The position numbers and the translations under genes are program-made. A stretch of 8,136 nt of DNA, taken from positions 8,223 through 16,358 of the forward strand of contig JAUNBN010000010.1 of the NCBI GenBank assembly GCA_030527085.1, read 5' to 3'. The stretch's first letter is position 1; the number at the start of each line of letters is the position of its first letter. The stretch is from Oscillospiraceae bacterium. Its GTDB lineage: Bacteria; Bacillota; Clostridia; Oscillospirales; Ruminococcaceae. Positions 1-6,545 of the stretch are shown one piece after another. The notes under the pieces were generated by a model that had not been told where the DNA came from, searched no databases, and was given only the letters and a program-made list of their open reading frames with translations.

Positions 1-76
1 AGTCCTCGAGCACGAAGTACTCGTGGCGGGCCTTGCGGTTGTCGGCTATTGTTTTGTAGGATGTTTTTTCCGCCAC
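1..76 (-). CDS. smpB: SsrA-binding protein SmpB, N-terminal fragment
   Basis: SmpB binds tmRNA (SsrA) and brings it to stalled ribosomes for trans-translation in the cytoplasm. Only the first 25 codons and one extra base are present; the gene runs off the left edge. The reading (GTG start at 76-74) gives MAEKTSYKTIADNRKARHEY and then FVLED. The block KTIADNRKARHEYFVLED matches the conserved SmpB N-terminus (typically I-A-N-N-K-K-A-R-H-D-Y-F-I-x-E). The GTG start is supported by GGAAGG at 88-83, six bases upstream. It lies 87 bp downstream of recR in the same direction, so it may be read from the dnaX transcript or from a start in the structured gap. Identification rests on a short but characteristic segment; the rest of the protein is not visible. 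Confidence 0.9.
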   Translation of the reverse strand, partial: MAEKTSYKTIADNRKARHEYFVLED

Positions 77-91
77 GGCGGCCTTCCTTTC

Positions 92-151
92 GGGAGCGCC
101 CCTGCCCCGCGCCGGGGCATGCGGCGTTAAATCCGCTTTCGGCTCGCTCCC
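92..151. repeat. Structured intergenic element between recR and smpB (putative dispersed repeat)
   Basis: This gap holds nested inverted repeats. An outer 7-bp pair is GGGAGCG (92-98) with CGCTCCC (145-151). Inside are TGCCCC/GGGGCA (103-108 with 114-119, 5-nt loop) and GCGG/CCGC (121-124 with 133-136), which could fold as a three-way junction on either strand. No run of T follows on the minus strand, so it is not a typical intrinsic terminator. The words GGGAGCGCCC and AATCCGCTTTCGG recur in the intergenic region near 6546-6652. A dispersed repeat or an mRNA processing site in the smpB leader are both possible; the function is unknown. Confidence 0.5.
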
Positions 152-163
152 ATTCCCTTTTTC

Positions 164-763
164 TTAAAGCTCGCTGCGCCCCTCGAGCGCGCGGAAGAGC
201 GTTATCTCGTCGGCGTACTCAAGGTTGCCGCCCACGGGCATTCCGTAGGCCAGGCGCGTAACTCTCACGCCCAGAGGCTTTATGAGCTTGCTTATATACA
301 CCGCCGTCGTCTCGCCCTCAACGGTGGGGTTTGTGGCCATTATGACCTCTTTCACCTCGTCGCCCGCCGCGCGGACCACCAAATCTTTGATATAGAGCTG
401 CTCCGCGCCTATGTTGTCGAGCGGGGAGATGAGCCCGTGGATAACGTGGTAGAGGCCCTTGTACTCACGCGTTTTTTCTATGGCCGTGACGTCGCGCGGG
501 CTTTCGACCACGCAGATGGTGGAGCGGTCCCGCGCCTCGGAGGAGCAGACGGCGCAGGTCTCGTCGTCCGTGAGGTTGTGGCAGACGGGGCACTGGTGTA
601 TGCTGTCGCTCGCGTCGGTTATGGCCTTGGCGAAGTCGTAGGCCTCTTTTTTATCTAAAGAGAGCACCCAGTAGGCCAGGCGGGCGGCAGTCTTGCGGCC
701 CACGCCGGGCAGCGAGGCGAACTTGTCTATTAAATTCTCGAGCGAGGGAACGCTGTAGGCCAT
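164..763 (-). CDS. recR: Recombination mediator protein RecR
   Basis: RecR acts with RecO and RecF to load RecA onto single-stranded DNA at gaps during recombinational repair. The 199-residue protein has the usual RecR length and domain order: a helix-hairpin-helix motif LPGVGRKTA (18-26), a four-cysteine zinc finger (C58, C61, C70, C73), a Toprim domain from about residue 80 with ESPRD (87-91) and ATNPTVEGETTA (143-154), and the C-terminal block RLAYGMPVGGNLEYADE. The ATG at 763-761 comes two bases after the ybaB stop codon. The only SD-like sequence is a G-run about 11 bases upstream inside ybaB, so translation is probably coupled to ybaB. The gene is intact, with no unusual features. Confidence 0.97.
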   Translation of the reverse strand: MAYSVPSLENLIDKFASLPGVGRKTAARLAYWVLSLDKKEAYDFAKAITDASDSIHQCPVCHNLTDDETCAVCSSEARDRSTICVVESPRDVTAIEKTREYKGLYHVIHGLISPLDNIGAEQLYIKDLVVRAAGDEVKEVIMATNPTVEGETTAVYISKLIKPLGVRVTRLAYGMPVGGNLEYADEITLFRALEGRSEL

Positions 764-765
764 AT

Positions 766-1104
766 TCAGACCAGCCCCCCGAGGTCCATTCCGCCGGTTA
801 TCTTGTCCATCTCGGCGGCGCTGTCCTCGCGCGCGAGCCTTATGGCCTCGTTTACAGCCGCCGCGGCGAGGTCGCCGAGCAGCTGCGCGTCGTCCGGGTC
901 CACTACCTCGGGCTTGAAATCCACCCGCAGGACCGAGAAATCCCCCTTGACGACGGCGCTCGCCATGCCGCCTCCCGCGCTGCCGGCGTACTCGCGTTCG
1001 GCGAGTTCGGCTTGCATATTCGCCATGTCCTCCTGCATCTTCTGCAGGCTCTTCATCATATCTCCGCGGCTGCGTCCGTAGCCCTCGGGCAGTCTGGCTT
1101 TCAT
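766..1104 (-). CDS. ybaB: YbaB/EbfC family nucleoid-associated protein
   Basis: YbaB/EbfC proteins are small dimeric DNA-binding proteins of the nucleoid, found next to dnaX and recR in very many bacteria. The 112-residue product shows the family features: an N-terminal helical segment MMKSLQKMQEDMANMQAELA (16-35), a glycine-rich turn GSAGGGMASAVVKGD (41-55), a strand block ending VDFKPEVVDPDDAQLLGDL, and a tail with KITGGM. The ATG at 1104-1102 has AAAGGAG seven bases upstream, and that site overlaps the dnaX TAA stop, so the two genes are tightly coupled. A later start at Met16 or Met17 is possible from the family alignment, but the SD site favours Met1. The exact role (nucleoid structure, or helping RecR) is unsettled for the family. 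Confidence 0.95.
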   Translation of the reverse strand: MKARLPEGYGRSRGDMMKSLQKMQEDMANMQAELAEREYAGSAGGGMASAVVKGDFSVLRVDFKPEVVDPDDAQLLGDLAAAAVNEAIRLAREDSAAEMDKITGGMDLGGLV

Positions 1105-1116
1105 AAATATACTCCT

Positions 1117-2949
1117 TTAATCGCTCTCGCGCGTTATTTCGTCTATTGTGATACCTTTTTGCTTCGCCTTCTCGAGGATGTCGTCCAGCGCGCTCTTCTT
1201 TGGCGCGAGCGGCGTCTTTTGAGGCTCATAGGGCTCGACGCGGTACTTCTCGCCGCGGCTTTCCAAAACGGCGCGCTCTATTTCGGCCAGCCGCTCGCGG
1301 CTCGAGGCTATGAGGCTGAACTTGTCCCCGCCGTCTATGAGCAGCCGCTTGCCGTCGAGATAGGCGGCGGACTCCCGTATGCATCCGTAGATGAGCGGGC
1401 TCGCGGCCCTCATCGACTCCACGACCTCTTCCCAGCCCTCAAAGCGCTCGAGTCCCGCGGGAACCGTGCCGCCTTCCTCAGCCTTCGGAAAGCTTTGCTC
1501 CAAAGGCACAGGAGAAGGATCCGGCTCGGGCTTTTCGGCCGCGTTTAAAAAGTGCTCGTAGAGGTCGTCCTCCCCGGCGGTTTCCTGCGAATCTGTGCCT
1601 TCGTCCGCCTCAGGCTCCTGTGCGATGCTTATAAAGGGCTCTGTCTCGAGCGGGATATCATCTTCAACAGAGGGCTCCTCCCAGGGGGGCGCGTCCTCGT
1701 GCGCTTCGGCGGCGAAGATTCTCTCGCCCGCATCCGGCGCGGCGACTCCTATGGTCTCAGGCGGCTGAGGCCTTTCCTTTTGTGTTTCCGCTTCGCCCGC
1801 CGGGGCTCTCGGGGCGGCCGCCGTCAGGGCGGGAGCTATGCCCATATCCGCCTTTTTCTCATCGGCCAGATTCAGCTTTTGGGAGGCCATCCGCAGCAGC
1901 TCTAGCTCGAGCGCCAGACTGCGGTCGGGGGCGTAGGAGAGCTTGTCCGAAAGGCTTATAAGCGCGCCCAGCATTGTCAAAATCTCTTCAGCGGCAAAGA
2001 GGGAGCTCAGCGCCTGAAGCTCCTTAAGCGCCGCGGGGCTCAAGTCCAGAGCCTCCGAGCCAGCCAGCTTTAAAGCCAGCAAATCGCGCAGGCGCTCCAA
2101 AAGCTCGTAGCAGACCCTCACGGGGTCGGCGGAGCTCTCGCCGAGCTCCTTTAAAAGCGCGAGCAGCTTCGGTATATCGCCGTCCGCAAGCGCTCTCAAA
2201 AGCGCGTCGGTATAGCCGCGGCTCGCAAGACCGGCGAGCCGCAGGACGGCCTTTTCGTCTACCTCTCCGCCCATTGAGGAGCAGGTGTCCAAAAGGGAGA
2301 GCGCGTCGCGCATCGCGCCGTCCGCAAGGCGGGCTATGAGCTGCGCGCCGTCTTCTTTGAGGTCTATATTCTCGAGGGCGGCTATTTCCAAAAGCCGCTT
2401 GGCTATCAGGCTCGGCGGTATTCGCCGCAGCTCGTAGCGCTGGCAGCGCGAAAGGATGGTGGCGGGAACGCGGTGCAGCTCCGTAGTCGCAAGAATGAAA
2501 ATGACATGCGCCGGAGGTTCCTCCATGATTTTCAGGAGCGCGGCCCAGGCCTCCTTTGAGAGTATGTGCGCCTCGTCGATTATATAGACGCGGAATTTGC
2601 AGATATTTGGCGCAAAAGCGCTCTCGTCGCGCAGCTCGCGCATGCTGTCTACGCCGCTGTTTGAGGCGGCGTCTATCTCGCTTATGTCGAGCATCTCGCC
2701 CTCGTCTATGCCATGGCAGATGTCGCAGGCGTTGCAGGGCTCACCGTCCTTGGAATTGGGGCAGTTTATTGCCTTGGCGAGAATGCGCGCGAAGGTGGTC
2801 TTGCCCGTTCCACGTATGCCGGTGAAGATATAGCTGTGCGAGTAGCGAGAGAGGGCTATCTGGTTTTTGAGCGCCTCGGCCACGGCCTCCTGGCCGAGAA
2901 CCTCGCCGAAGGAGCGCGGCCGGTATTTTCGATAGAGTGCGGTTTTCAT
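1117..2949 (-). CDS. dnaX: DNA polymerase III subunit gamma/tau
   Basis: DnaX is the ATP-driven motor of the clamp loader, placing the beta sliding clamp on primed DNA at the replication fork. The 610-residue protein starts MKTALYRKYRPRSFGEVLGQE, the classic DnaX N-terminus. Motifs in order are Walker A GIRGTGKT (44-51), a zinc knuckle with C63, C72, C75 and C78, Walker B IIDEAH (123-128), sensor 1 around ATTE (154-157), and the SRC motif with arginine finger R168. Helical clamp-loader domain III runs to about residue 360. A low-complexity acidic, proline-rich linker (about 365-495) follows, then a C-terminal tau-like domain (about 500-610). The ATG at 2949-2947 has AGAGG upstream. It lies directly downstream of the SRP RNA gene, the order seen in Bacillus; no clear separate promoter is visible in the 70-bp gap. 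A G-AAA-AAG word at codons 364-366 is treated under findings. Confidence 0.97.
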   Translation of the reverse strand: MKTALYRKYRPRSFGEVLGQEAVAEALKNQIALSRYSHSYIFTGIRGTGKTTFARILAKAINCPNSKDGEPCNACDICHGIDEGEMLDISEIDAASNSGVDSMRELRDESAFAPNICKFRVYIIDEAHILSKEAWAALLKIMEEPPAHVIFILATTELHRVPATILSRCQRYELRRIPPSLIAKRLLEIAALENIDLKEDGAQLIARLADGAMRDALSLLDTCSSMGGEVDEKAVLRLAGLASRGYTDALLRALADGDIPKLLALLKELGESSADPVRVCYELLERLRDLLALKLAGSEALDLSPAALKELQALSSLFAAEEILTMLGALISLSDKLSYAPDRSLALELELLRMASQKLNLADEKKADMGIAPALTAAAPRAPAGEAETQKERPQPPETIGVAAPDAGERIFAAEAHEDAPPWEEPSVEDDIPLETEPFISIAQEPEADEGTDSQETAGEDDLYEHFLNAAEKPEPDPSPVPLEQSFPKAEEGGTVPAGLERFEGWEEVVESMRAASPLIYGCIRESAAYLDGKRLLIDGGDKFSLIASSRERLAEIERAVLESRGEKYRVEPYEPQKTPLAPKKSALDDILEKAKQKGITIDEITRESD

Positions 2950-3017
2950 CTGTAAAAACCTCTTTCGGGTAAAGGGGCGCGCGGAGGGGAACGAAAAGCG
3001 GCCCTATGCTGCGGCAG

Positions 3018-3187
3018 AGAAAACAATGGCGCCTCGGCGGCGCAAAGACGGGCAAAGTGGACTGCGGCACATGAAGCATCCGTTTAATGCTGCTCGGTTC
3101 CCCGCCTGACATGGTTCGCGGCGTTCCATCGCACAGGCTTCACCCGTCTTTGCGCCGCCGAAACGCGGCTCGCCGCCCTTGAGCGGT
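3018..3187 (-). ncRNA. ffs: Signal recognition particle RNA (4.5S/scRNA type)
   Basis: This RNA pairs with Ffh to form the signal recognition particle, which targets nascent membrane and secreted proteins. The minus strand holds the hallmark apical domain at 3112-3087: GTCAGG, then a GGAA tetraloop, then AGCAGC, flanked by closing G/C pairs. A long helix encloses it: CGGCGGCGCAAAGACGGG (3160-3143) pairs perfectly with the 18 bases at 3052-3035. It extends a further six pairs, two of them G-U plus one A-U, through 3166-3161 with 3034-3029. A T-rich stretch (GTTTTCTCT, near 3025-3017) follows the helix and probably ends the transcript. The 5' end is inferred from the promoter upstream. At about 165-170 nt it is longer than the E. 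coli 4.5S RNA (114 nt) and shorter than the Bacillus scRNA (about 270 nt). I cannot confirm a full Alu domain. Both ends are approximate. Confidence 0.92.
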
Positions 3188-3194
3188 AATTAAT

Positions 3195-3223
3195 ATTATA
3201 ATACAAAAACAAAGCTTCTGCAA
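3195..3223 (-). promoter_or_regulatory. Promoter of the SRP RNA gene
   Basis: On the minus strand, a perfect -10 box TATAAT (3200-3195) lies 17 bases after TTGCAG (3223-3218), a weak -35. The spacer is T-rich. Transcription would start near 3187, just ahead of the SRP RNA. The same transcript may continue into dnaX. Confidence 0.75.
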
Positions 3224-3230
3224 CCGAGAG

Positions 3231-3277
3231 GCAAAGGAGGGCGAGCAGCCTGCGGCACTTCCGCCCTCGCCCTTTGC
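3231..3277. other. Interrupted inverted repeat between the tRNA terminator and SRP promoter
   Basis: GCAAAGG (3231-3237) pairs with CCTTTGC (3271-3277). After a 3-base bulge, GCGAG (3241-3245) pairs with CTCGC (3266-3270). An inner GCGG/CCGC (3252-3255 with 3261-3264) closes a 5-base loop. No T-run follows on either strand and no gene lies here. It sits just upstream of the SRP -35 box. It could be a protein-binding site, a remnant of a repeat, or a small structured RNA; the role is unknown. Confidence 0.4.
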
Positions 3278-3326
3278 GCTTAAGGCGGAGCAGTGAAGCG
3301 AGCGCGAGACGCCGCAAATCAAATAT

Positions 3327-3365
3327 AAAAAAAAGCGGCGTCGCAAGCGAGTACAGCTTGCGACG
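3327..3365 (-). terminator. Intrinsic terminator of the tRNA-Arg gene
   Basis: On the minus strand, a perfect 10-bp stem CGTCGCAAGC / GCTTGCGACG (3365-3356 with 3348-3339) has a 7-base loop. It is followed by CCGC and then eight T residues (3334-3327). It starts three bases after the tRNA CCA end, so the tRNA is probably a single-gene transcript. Confidence 0.93.
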
Positions 3366-3368
3366 ACG

Positions 3369-3445
3369 TGGTGTGCCTGACTGGAGTCGAACCAGCGGCC
3401 TTCAGAGTCGGAGTCTGATGCTCTATCCAACTGAGCTACAGGCAC
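3369..3445 (-). tRNA. tRNA-Arg, anticodon CCG
   Basis: The minus strand folds as a full cloverleaf of 77 nt with an encoded CCA (3371-3369). The acceptor stem is GTGCCTG / CAGGCAC (3445-3439 with 3379-3373), with discriminator A at 3372. The D arm is GCTCAGTTGGATAGAGC. The anticodon stem TCAGA/TCTGA encloses the loop CTCCGAC, giving anticodon CCG (3411-3409), which reads the arginine codon CGG. The T arm GCTGG-TTCGACT-CCAGT carries one G-U pair. All standard invariant positions are present and nothing looks degenerate. Confidence 0.96.
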
Positions 3446-3460
3446 ATACAACCGAGTGTT

Positions 3461-3489
3461 ATTTTAACACTTATAAGACCCCTTGTCGA
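3461..3489 (-). promoter_or_regulatory. Promoter of the tRNA-Arg gene
   Basis: On the minus strand, TCGACA (3489-3484) matches 5 of 6 bases of the -35 consensus. It is exactly 17 bases from TAAAAT (3466-3461), which matches 5 of 6 of the -10 consensus. Transcription would begin about 10 bases before the tRNA. The -10 box lies inside a palindrome, GTGTTA/TAACAC with a 3-base centre (3456-3470). Confidence 0.8.
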
Positions 3490-3527
3490 GCGAGAAAATC
3501 GAGGACGTGTCCCAAAAGCTTGTTTGA

Positions 3528-3560
3528 CGCTCCGCCCCCGCCTTCGGCGGGGGCGGAGCG
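3528..3560. terminator. 15-bp perfect GC hairpin, possible terminator of the peptidase-hexokinase transcript
   Basis: Bases 3528-3542 pair perfectly with 3546-3560 around a TTC loop (GAA on the minus strand). On the minus strand it lies about 125 bases after the hexokinase stop and is followed by TCAAACAAGCTTTT rather than a proper T-run. It could still stop or protect the 3' end of that mRNA. The word CGGAGCGC followed by TTCAAT at 3554-3570 recurs near 6650-6664, so it may instead belong to a dispersed repeat. The rest of the 3490-3684 gap shows no gene. Confidence 0.5.
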
Positions 3561-3684
3561 CAGATTCAATGCAGACGGGAAGTCCCCAAGCGTGGGTGCG
3601 GCTAAAAGACTCGTTCAATACTGCCTGAGCTTTCGTGCCTGCGGCCACAGCCTGAATGCGCTTTGGACTCAGCCCCAGATCTTG

Positions 3685-4989
3685 TCAGTCCAGCGCGGCG
3701 GCGACGGCTGTTCCCGCGAGGGTGGCGTTCTCGATTTTAACAAACTCGAGCCAGCGGCCCCGCTCGCCCTTGATATAGCCCTCGACGCATTCGTTTATGA
3801 GCGCGCGAAGGTTCTCGGACTTGTGGAAGGTGGTGCCCTCAACGCAGACGCAGGCGGGGCGTTCGGGAGTCTTGCCCACGTCAGTACACTCAAGTATGCC
3901 GCAAAGCGAAACGGCCAGCGCCCGCGCCGCGCGCGCGTAAACCGCGCCTATTATGTAGCCTAAGCCCTTTATGTCGTCCTCGGTCTGCGGCAGGGAGGAG
4001 AGCGGGTTTTCCTCGGTGTCGCCCCTCAGATAGCGGTCAACGTAGCTCAGCCTCAGCTCAGGCAGCTCCATAACCCGCCTCTTGCACTCCTCGGAGAAGA
4101 GCCCCTCGCGCACTGCGAGCTTCATCGTGCGGTGCAGCACCTCGCCTAGATAGGCCCCGCTAATCATCTTTTCAAAGAGGTGGCCTGCGGGTATCGCCGA
4201 AGCCCTGTCAAGCTCTATATCGACCGTTCCGCGCGGGAAGTGGGCGTAGTTGCCCAGCTCCATGTTGATTATCATCTGCTCGTGCGCAAAGTGCGAGACG
4301 TCGGTCTTTTTTATATCTTTGGTATCCACCGCGCAGCAGGTGTTGAGCCCCGTTCCGAGTATGAGGCCTATATAGCCGTCGTACTCTTTTTTTCCGGGCG
4401 TGCTGAGTCCCGCGAGCATGACCGCGACGGTGTCGTTTATAAGGGTATAGCGGCGCGAGCCCTTCGCCCCCAGCGCCTTCAGGGCGCGCTCGGTCTCCTC
4501 GCCGACATGAGTTCCCTCTATGCCGTCCACCCTGACCTCCTTGCAGAGCGGCAGGGCCTCGGCGTCGCGGTCGGGCAGGGAGTGGAAGGGGTAGGAGAAG
4601 CAAAAGCCCACCGTGTCGCTCTTGCCCGCCACAGGCAGCAGGCGCTCGGCAAGCGCATTGTAGAAATCCGCGCTGCTCAAGGCGCGCTGAGCTCCGGGCA
4701 TGGGAAGCTTTACAAAATCGCTTATCTGCAGCTCGCCCTCGCCGTCGAAGCTCACCACTGCGGTGCGCAGGTTCGTGCCGCCCGCGTCTACGGCTATTAT
4801 GGGCCGGTCTTTTTCCGGCGAGCCGCCGGCCGGTATAAAGGAGGGCAGCATCATCAAAGAATCCAGGTTCTCCCGCTCGAGCCCAAGGCGAAAATCCGCC
4901 TTGAACTTCTCGAGCTCGGCGTCCATATCAAAGAGGGCGGGGTGCATATTGTGCTCGCGCAAAAGGCGGTCTATGGCTTCGGTGTACAC
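3685..4989 (-). CDS. Hexokinase family sugar kinase (eukaryotic-type fold)
   Basis: The product is predicted to phosphorylate glucose or another hexose with ATP in the cytoplasm, feeding glycolysis. The 434-residue length suits one hexokinase unit, unlike the shorter ROK glucokinases. Visible motifs are the phosphate-1 loop DAGGTNLR (68-75), SYPF and the following sugar-binding region (132-135 onward), INDT with the likely catalytic base D186, the phosphate-2 loop LGTGLN (211-216), MISGAYLGE (275-283, as in eukaryotic hexokinases), and adenosine-site blocks VEGTTFHK (383-390) and ENATLAGTA (420-428). The start is GTG (4989-4987), with GGAGG eight bases upstream. It follows the M20 peptidase gene by 23 bp, so the two are probably co-transcribed. 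Actual sugar specificity cannot be read from the sequence. Confidence 0.88.
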   Translation of the reverse strand: MYTEAIDRLLREHNMHPALFDMDAELEKFKADFRLGLERENLDSLMMLPSFIPAGGSPEKDRPIIAVDAGGTNLRTAVVSFDGEGELQISDFVKLPMPGAQRALSSADFYNALAERLLPVAGKSDTVGFCFSYPFHSLPDRDAEALPLCKEVRVDGIEGTHVGEETERALKALGAKGSRRYTLINDTVAVMLAGLSTPGKKEYDGYIGLILGTGLNTCCAVDTKDIKKTDVSHFAHEQMIINMELGNYAHFPRGTVDIELDRASAIPAGHLFEKMISGAYLGEVLHRTMKLAVREGLFSEECKRRVMELPELRLSYVDRYLRGDTEENPLSSLPQTEDDIKGLGYIIGAVYARAARALAVSLCGILECTDVGKTPERPACVCVEGTTFHKSENLRALINECVEGYIKGERGRWLEFVKIENATLAGTAVAAALD

Positions 4990-5012
4990 GCTCTTTACCT
5001 CCGGGGGTTACA

Positions 5013-6446
5013 TCAGCACTGCTTTATAAGGCGCAGGTAAAAGGCCACGGTGCGGCCTATTTTCTCTACGGGTATGCGCTCGTCGTTGCCGTGGATATAG
5101 CCGCGCTCCTCTTTAGTGAGCTCCATGGCCGAGAATCGCATTACCTTGTCGGTTATGCGGCAGTAGTGGCGGCTGTCGCTGCAGGCGACCATGAGATAGG
5201 GCGAGACCAGCGCGCCGGGCCAGGTGGCGTTTATGGCCTTCTTGAGCTTAAGCCAGCCCTCCGAGGAGGTGTCGCTGGAGATGGAGGGGTTCATGCCGTG
5301 CAGCGTCTCAAAGGAGACCTCCTCGTTGTTCACGACGCTTTTGAGGTAGTCTTTAACGCTCTCGACAGTCTCGCCGGGGATTATTCTTATGTTGCCAACT
5401 ATCTCGGCCTCGTTGGGCAAAACGTTGCTGGCGCTGCTGCCCTTGGCCATGGTGGCGGCGAAGGTGGTGCGCATCATGGCGTTGAGCTCGCCTCCGGCTT
5501 TTTTGCAAATGGCGTTAAGCACGGGCATGAAGCACCAGAGATTTGCGAATACTAGCCTCATGGCGAAGCTCGAATGGCGGCCCAGAGTATCGAACATCTC
5601 TTTAACAGGCGGGGAGAGCCGCGCGGGGAAGGGTTTGTTTTCAATATTAACCAGCGCCTGCGCGAGCTTGCCCAGCGGCCCGTGAGGGGGCGGCGCGCTA
5701 GCGTGGCCTCCGGCGGCCTTAATTGCGAGCTTTAAGTCCATCATGCCCTTTTCCGCCGTACCGACAAGAGCGCACTTCTCCGAAACGCCGGGGAAGACGT
5801 TTTCAACCACCGCACCGCCCTCGTCCACAACCAGAGCGGGCTTTACCGAGCGCCTTTCGAGCTCGGAAACTATGGCGGGCGCACCCTCGCCGGCTATCTC
5901 CTCGTCGCCCGCGAAGCAGAGGTAGATATCGTTCTGCGGGACGAAGCCCTCGCCTATAAGCTGCTCCGCGGCCTCCATCACGCCGCAGAGCGTACCCTTG
6001 GTGTCGAGCGTTCCGCGGCCCCAGAGCACGCCGTCCTCAACAATACCCTCGAAGGGCGGCTTCTCCCAGTCCGCCTCGAGCACGGGCACAACGTCGTAGT
6101 GCGCCATCAGGACGGTGGGCTCCTCGGATTTGAGGCCGCTCCAGCGGTAGAGCAGGCCGGTTTCCTCAATTCGCTCAAGAGTACAGGTCTTGTGAATGAG
6201 CGGGTAGCGGGTCTTGAGCAGCTCGCGGAACTTCTCAAACTGGCTCTCGTCGCGCAGCGCGCGGTCGCGCGAGCTCACGGTGCGGCAGCGAATCATCATC
6301 GCCAGGCTCTCGACCGCGCGTTCCTGATTCACCTCGACCTCAAAAACCTCGCCCGCGGTCTCCTCGCGGGGTTTAAAGGCGACGGCGCGCGCGAGTATCA
6401 CGATTAAAAACAGCGCCAGCAGCGCGAGCAGAATATAGAGTATCAT
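5013..6446 (-). CDS. Membrane-anchored M20 family metallopeptidase (PM20D1/carboxypeptidase S type)
   Basis: M20 enzymes are dizinc hydrolases that cut peptides or N-acyl amino acids; this subgroup resembles yeast carboxypeptidase S and mammalian PM20D1. The 477-residue protein begins with one hydrophobic segment (about 2-22), which should anchor it in the membrane with the enzyme outside, or act as an uncleaved signal. Likely zinc and catalytic residues are H116 (MAHYDVVP), bridging D148 (WGRGTLDTKG), E182/E183 (AGDEEIAGEGA), D208 (VVDEGG) and H452 (IHGNDER). The dimerization/lid domain begins near GGHASAPPP (246-254). The ATG at 6446-6444 has GGAGG seven bases upstream. It is the first gene of a likely two-gene transcript with the hexokinase. 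The substrate is unknown: dipeptides, short peptides and N-acyl amino acids are all possible. Confidence 0.9.
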   Translation of the reverse strand: MILYILLALLALFLIVILARAVAFKPREETAGEVFEVEVNQERAVESLAMMIRCRTVSSRDRALRDESQFEKFRELLKTRYPLIHKTCTLERIEETGLLYRWSGLKSEEPTVLMAHYDVVPVLEADWEKPPFEGIVEDGVLWGRGTLDTKGTLCGVMEAAEQLIGEGFVPQNDIYLCFAGDEEIAGEGAPAIVSELERRSVKPALVVDEGGAVVENVFPGVSEKCALVGTAEKGMMDLKLAIKAAGGHASAPPPHGPLGKLAQALVNIENKPFPARLSPPVKEMFDTLGRHSSFAMRLVFANLWCFMPVLNAICKKAGGELNAMMRTTFAATMAKGSSASNVLPNEAEIVGNIRIIPGETVESVKDYLKSVVNNEEVSFETLHGMNPSISSDTSSEGWLKLKKAINATWPGALVSPYLMVACSDSRHYCRITDKVMRFSAMELTKEERGYIHGNDERIPVEKIGRTVAFYLRLIKQC

Positions 6447-6496
6447 TTGAACTCCTCCGTTCAGGCGGCCTTAAAGCGCGCCTTAAGCTTGTGTTA

Positions 6497-6530
6497 ATTA
6501 TATTATATCACTATTAAACAGGATAGAAAA
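6497..6530 (-). promoter_or_regulatory. Promoter of the M20 peptidase-hexokinase transcript
   Basis: On the minus strand two perfect TATAAT boxes overlap by one base (6507-6502 and 6502-6497). The first has TTTTCT (6530-6525) 17 bases upstream, a weak -35 match. Transcription would start near 6490 and leave a leader of about 45 bases. A CCGGG-AATTA-CCCGG inverted repeat (6533-6547) sits just upstream of the -35 and might be a regulator site. Confidence 0.6.
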
Positions 6531-6545
6531 GGCCGGGAATTACCC

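Noticed and set aside
49..261. Open frame of 70 codons on the plus strand at the left end
   Set aside because: It is antisense to smpB, the structured gap and the end of recR; its arginine/proline-rich translation is typical of a GC-rich shadow frame.
2950..3017. Possible separate dnaX promoter between the SRP RNA and dnaX
   Set aside because: No box resembling TATAAT with a spaced -35 is visible in this stretch, so none is annotated.
3436..3648. Open frame of 70 codons on the minus strand before the tRNA
   Set aside because: It spans the 15-bp hairpin and the tRNA promoter, has no convincing ribosome site and encodes a low-complexity arginine-rich product.
3274..3963. Open frame of 229 codons on the plus strand
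   Set aside because: It crosses the terminator, tRNA-Arg, the GC hairpin and the 3' end of the hexokinase gene in antisense, so it cannot be a normal gene.
4180..5040. Long plus-strand open frame of 286 codons opposite the hexokinase gene
   Set aside because: Antisense shadow of a gene with clear motifs; long opposite-strand frames are expected in GC-rich coding DNA.
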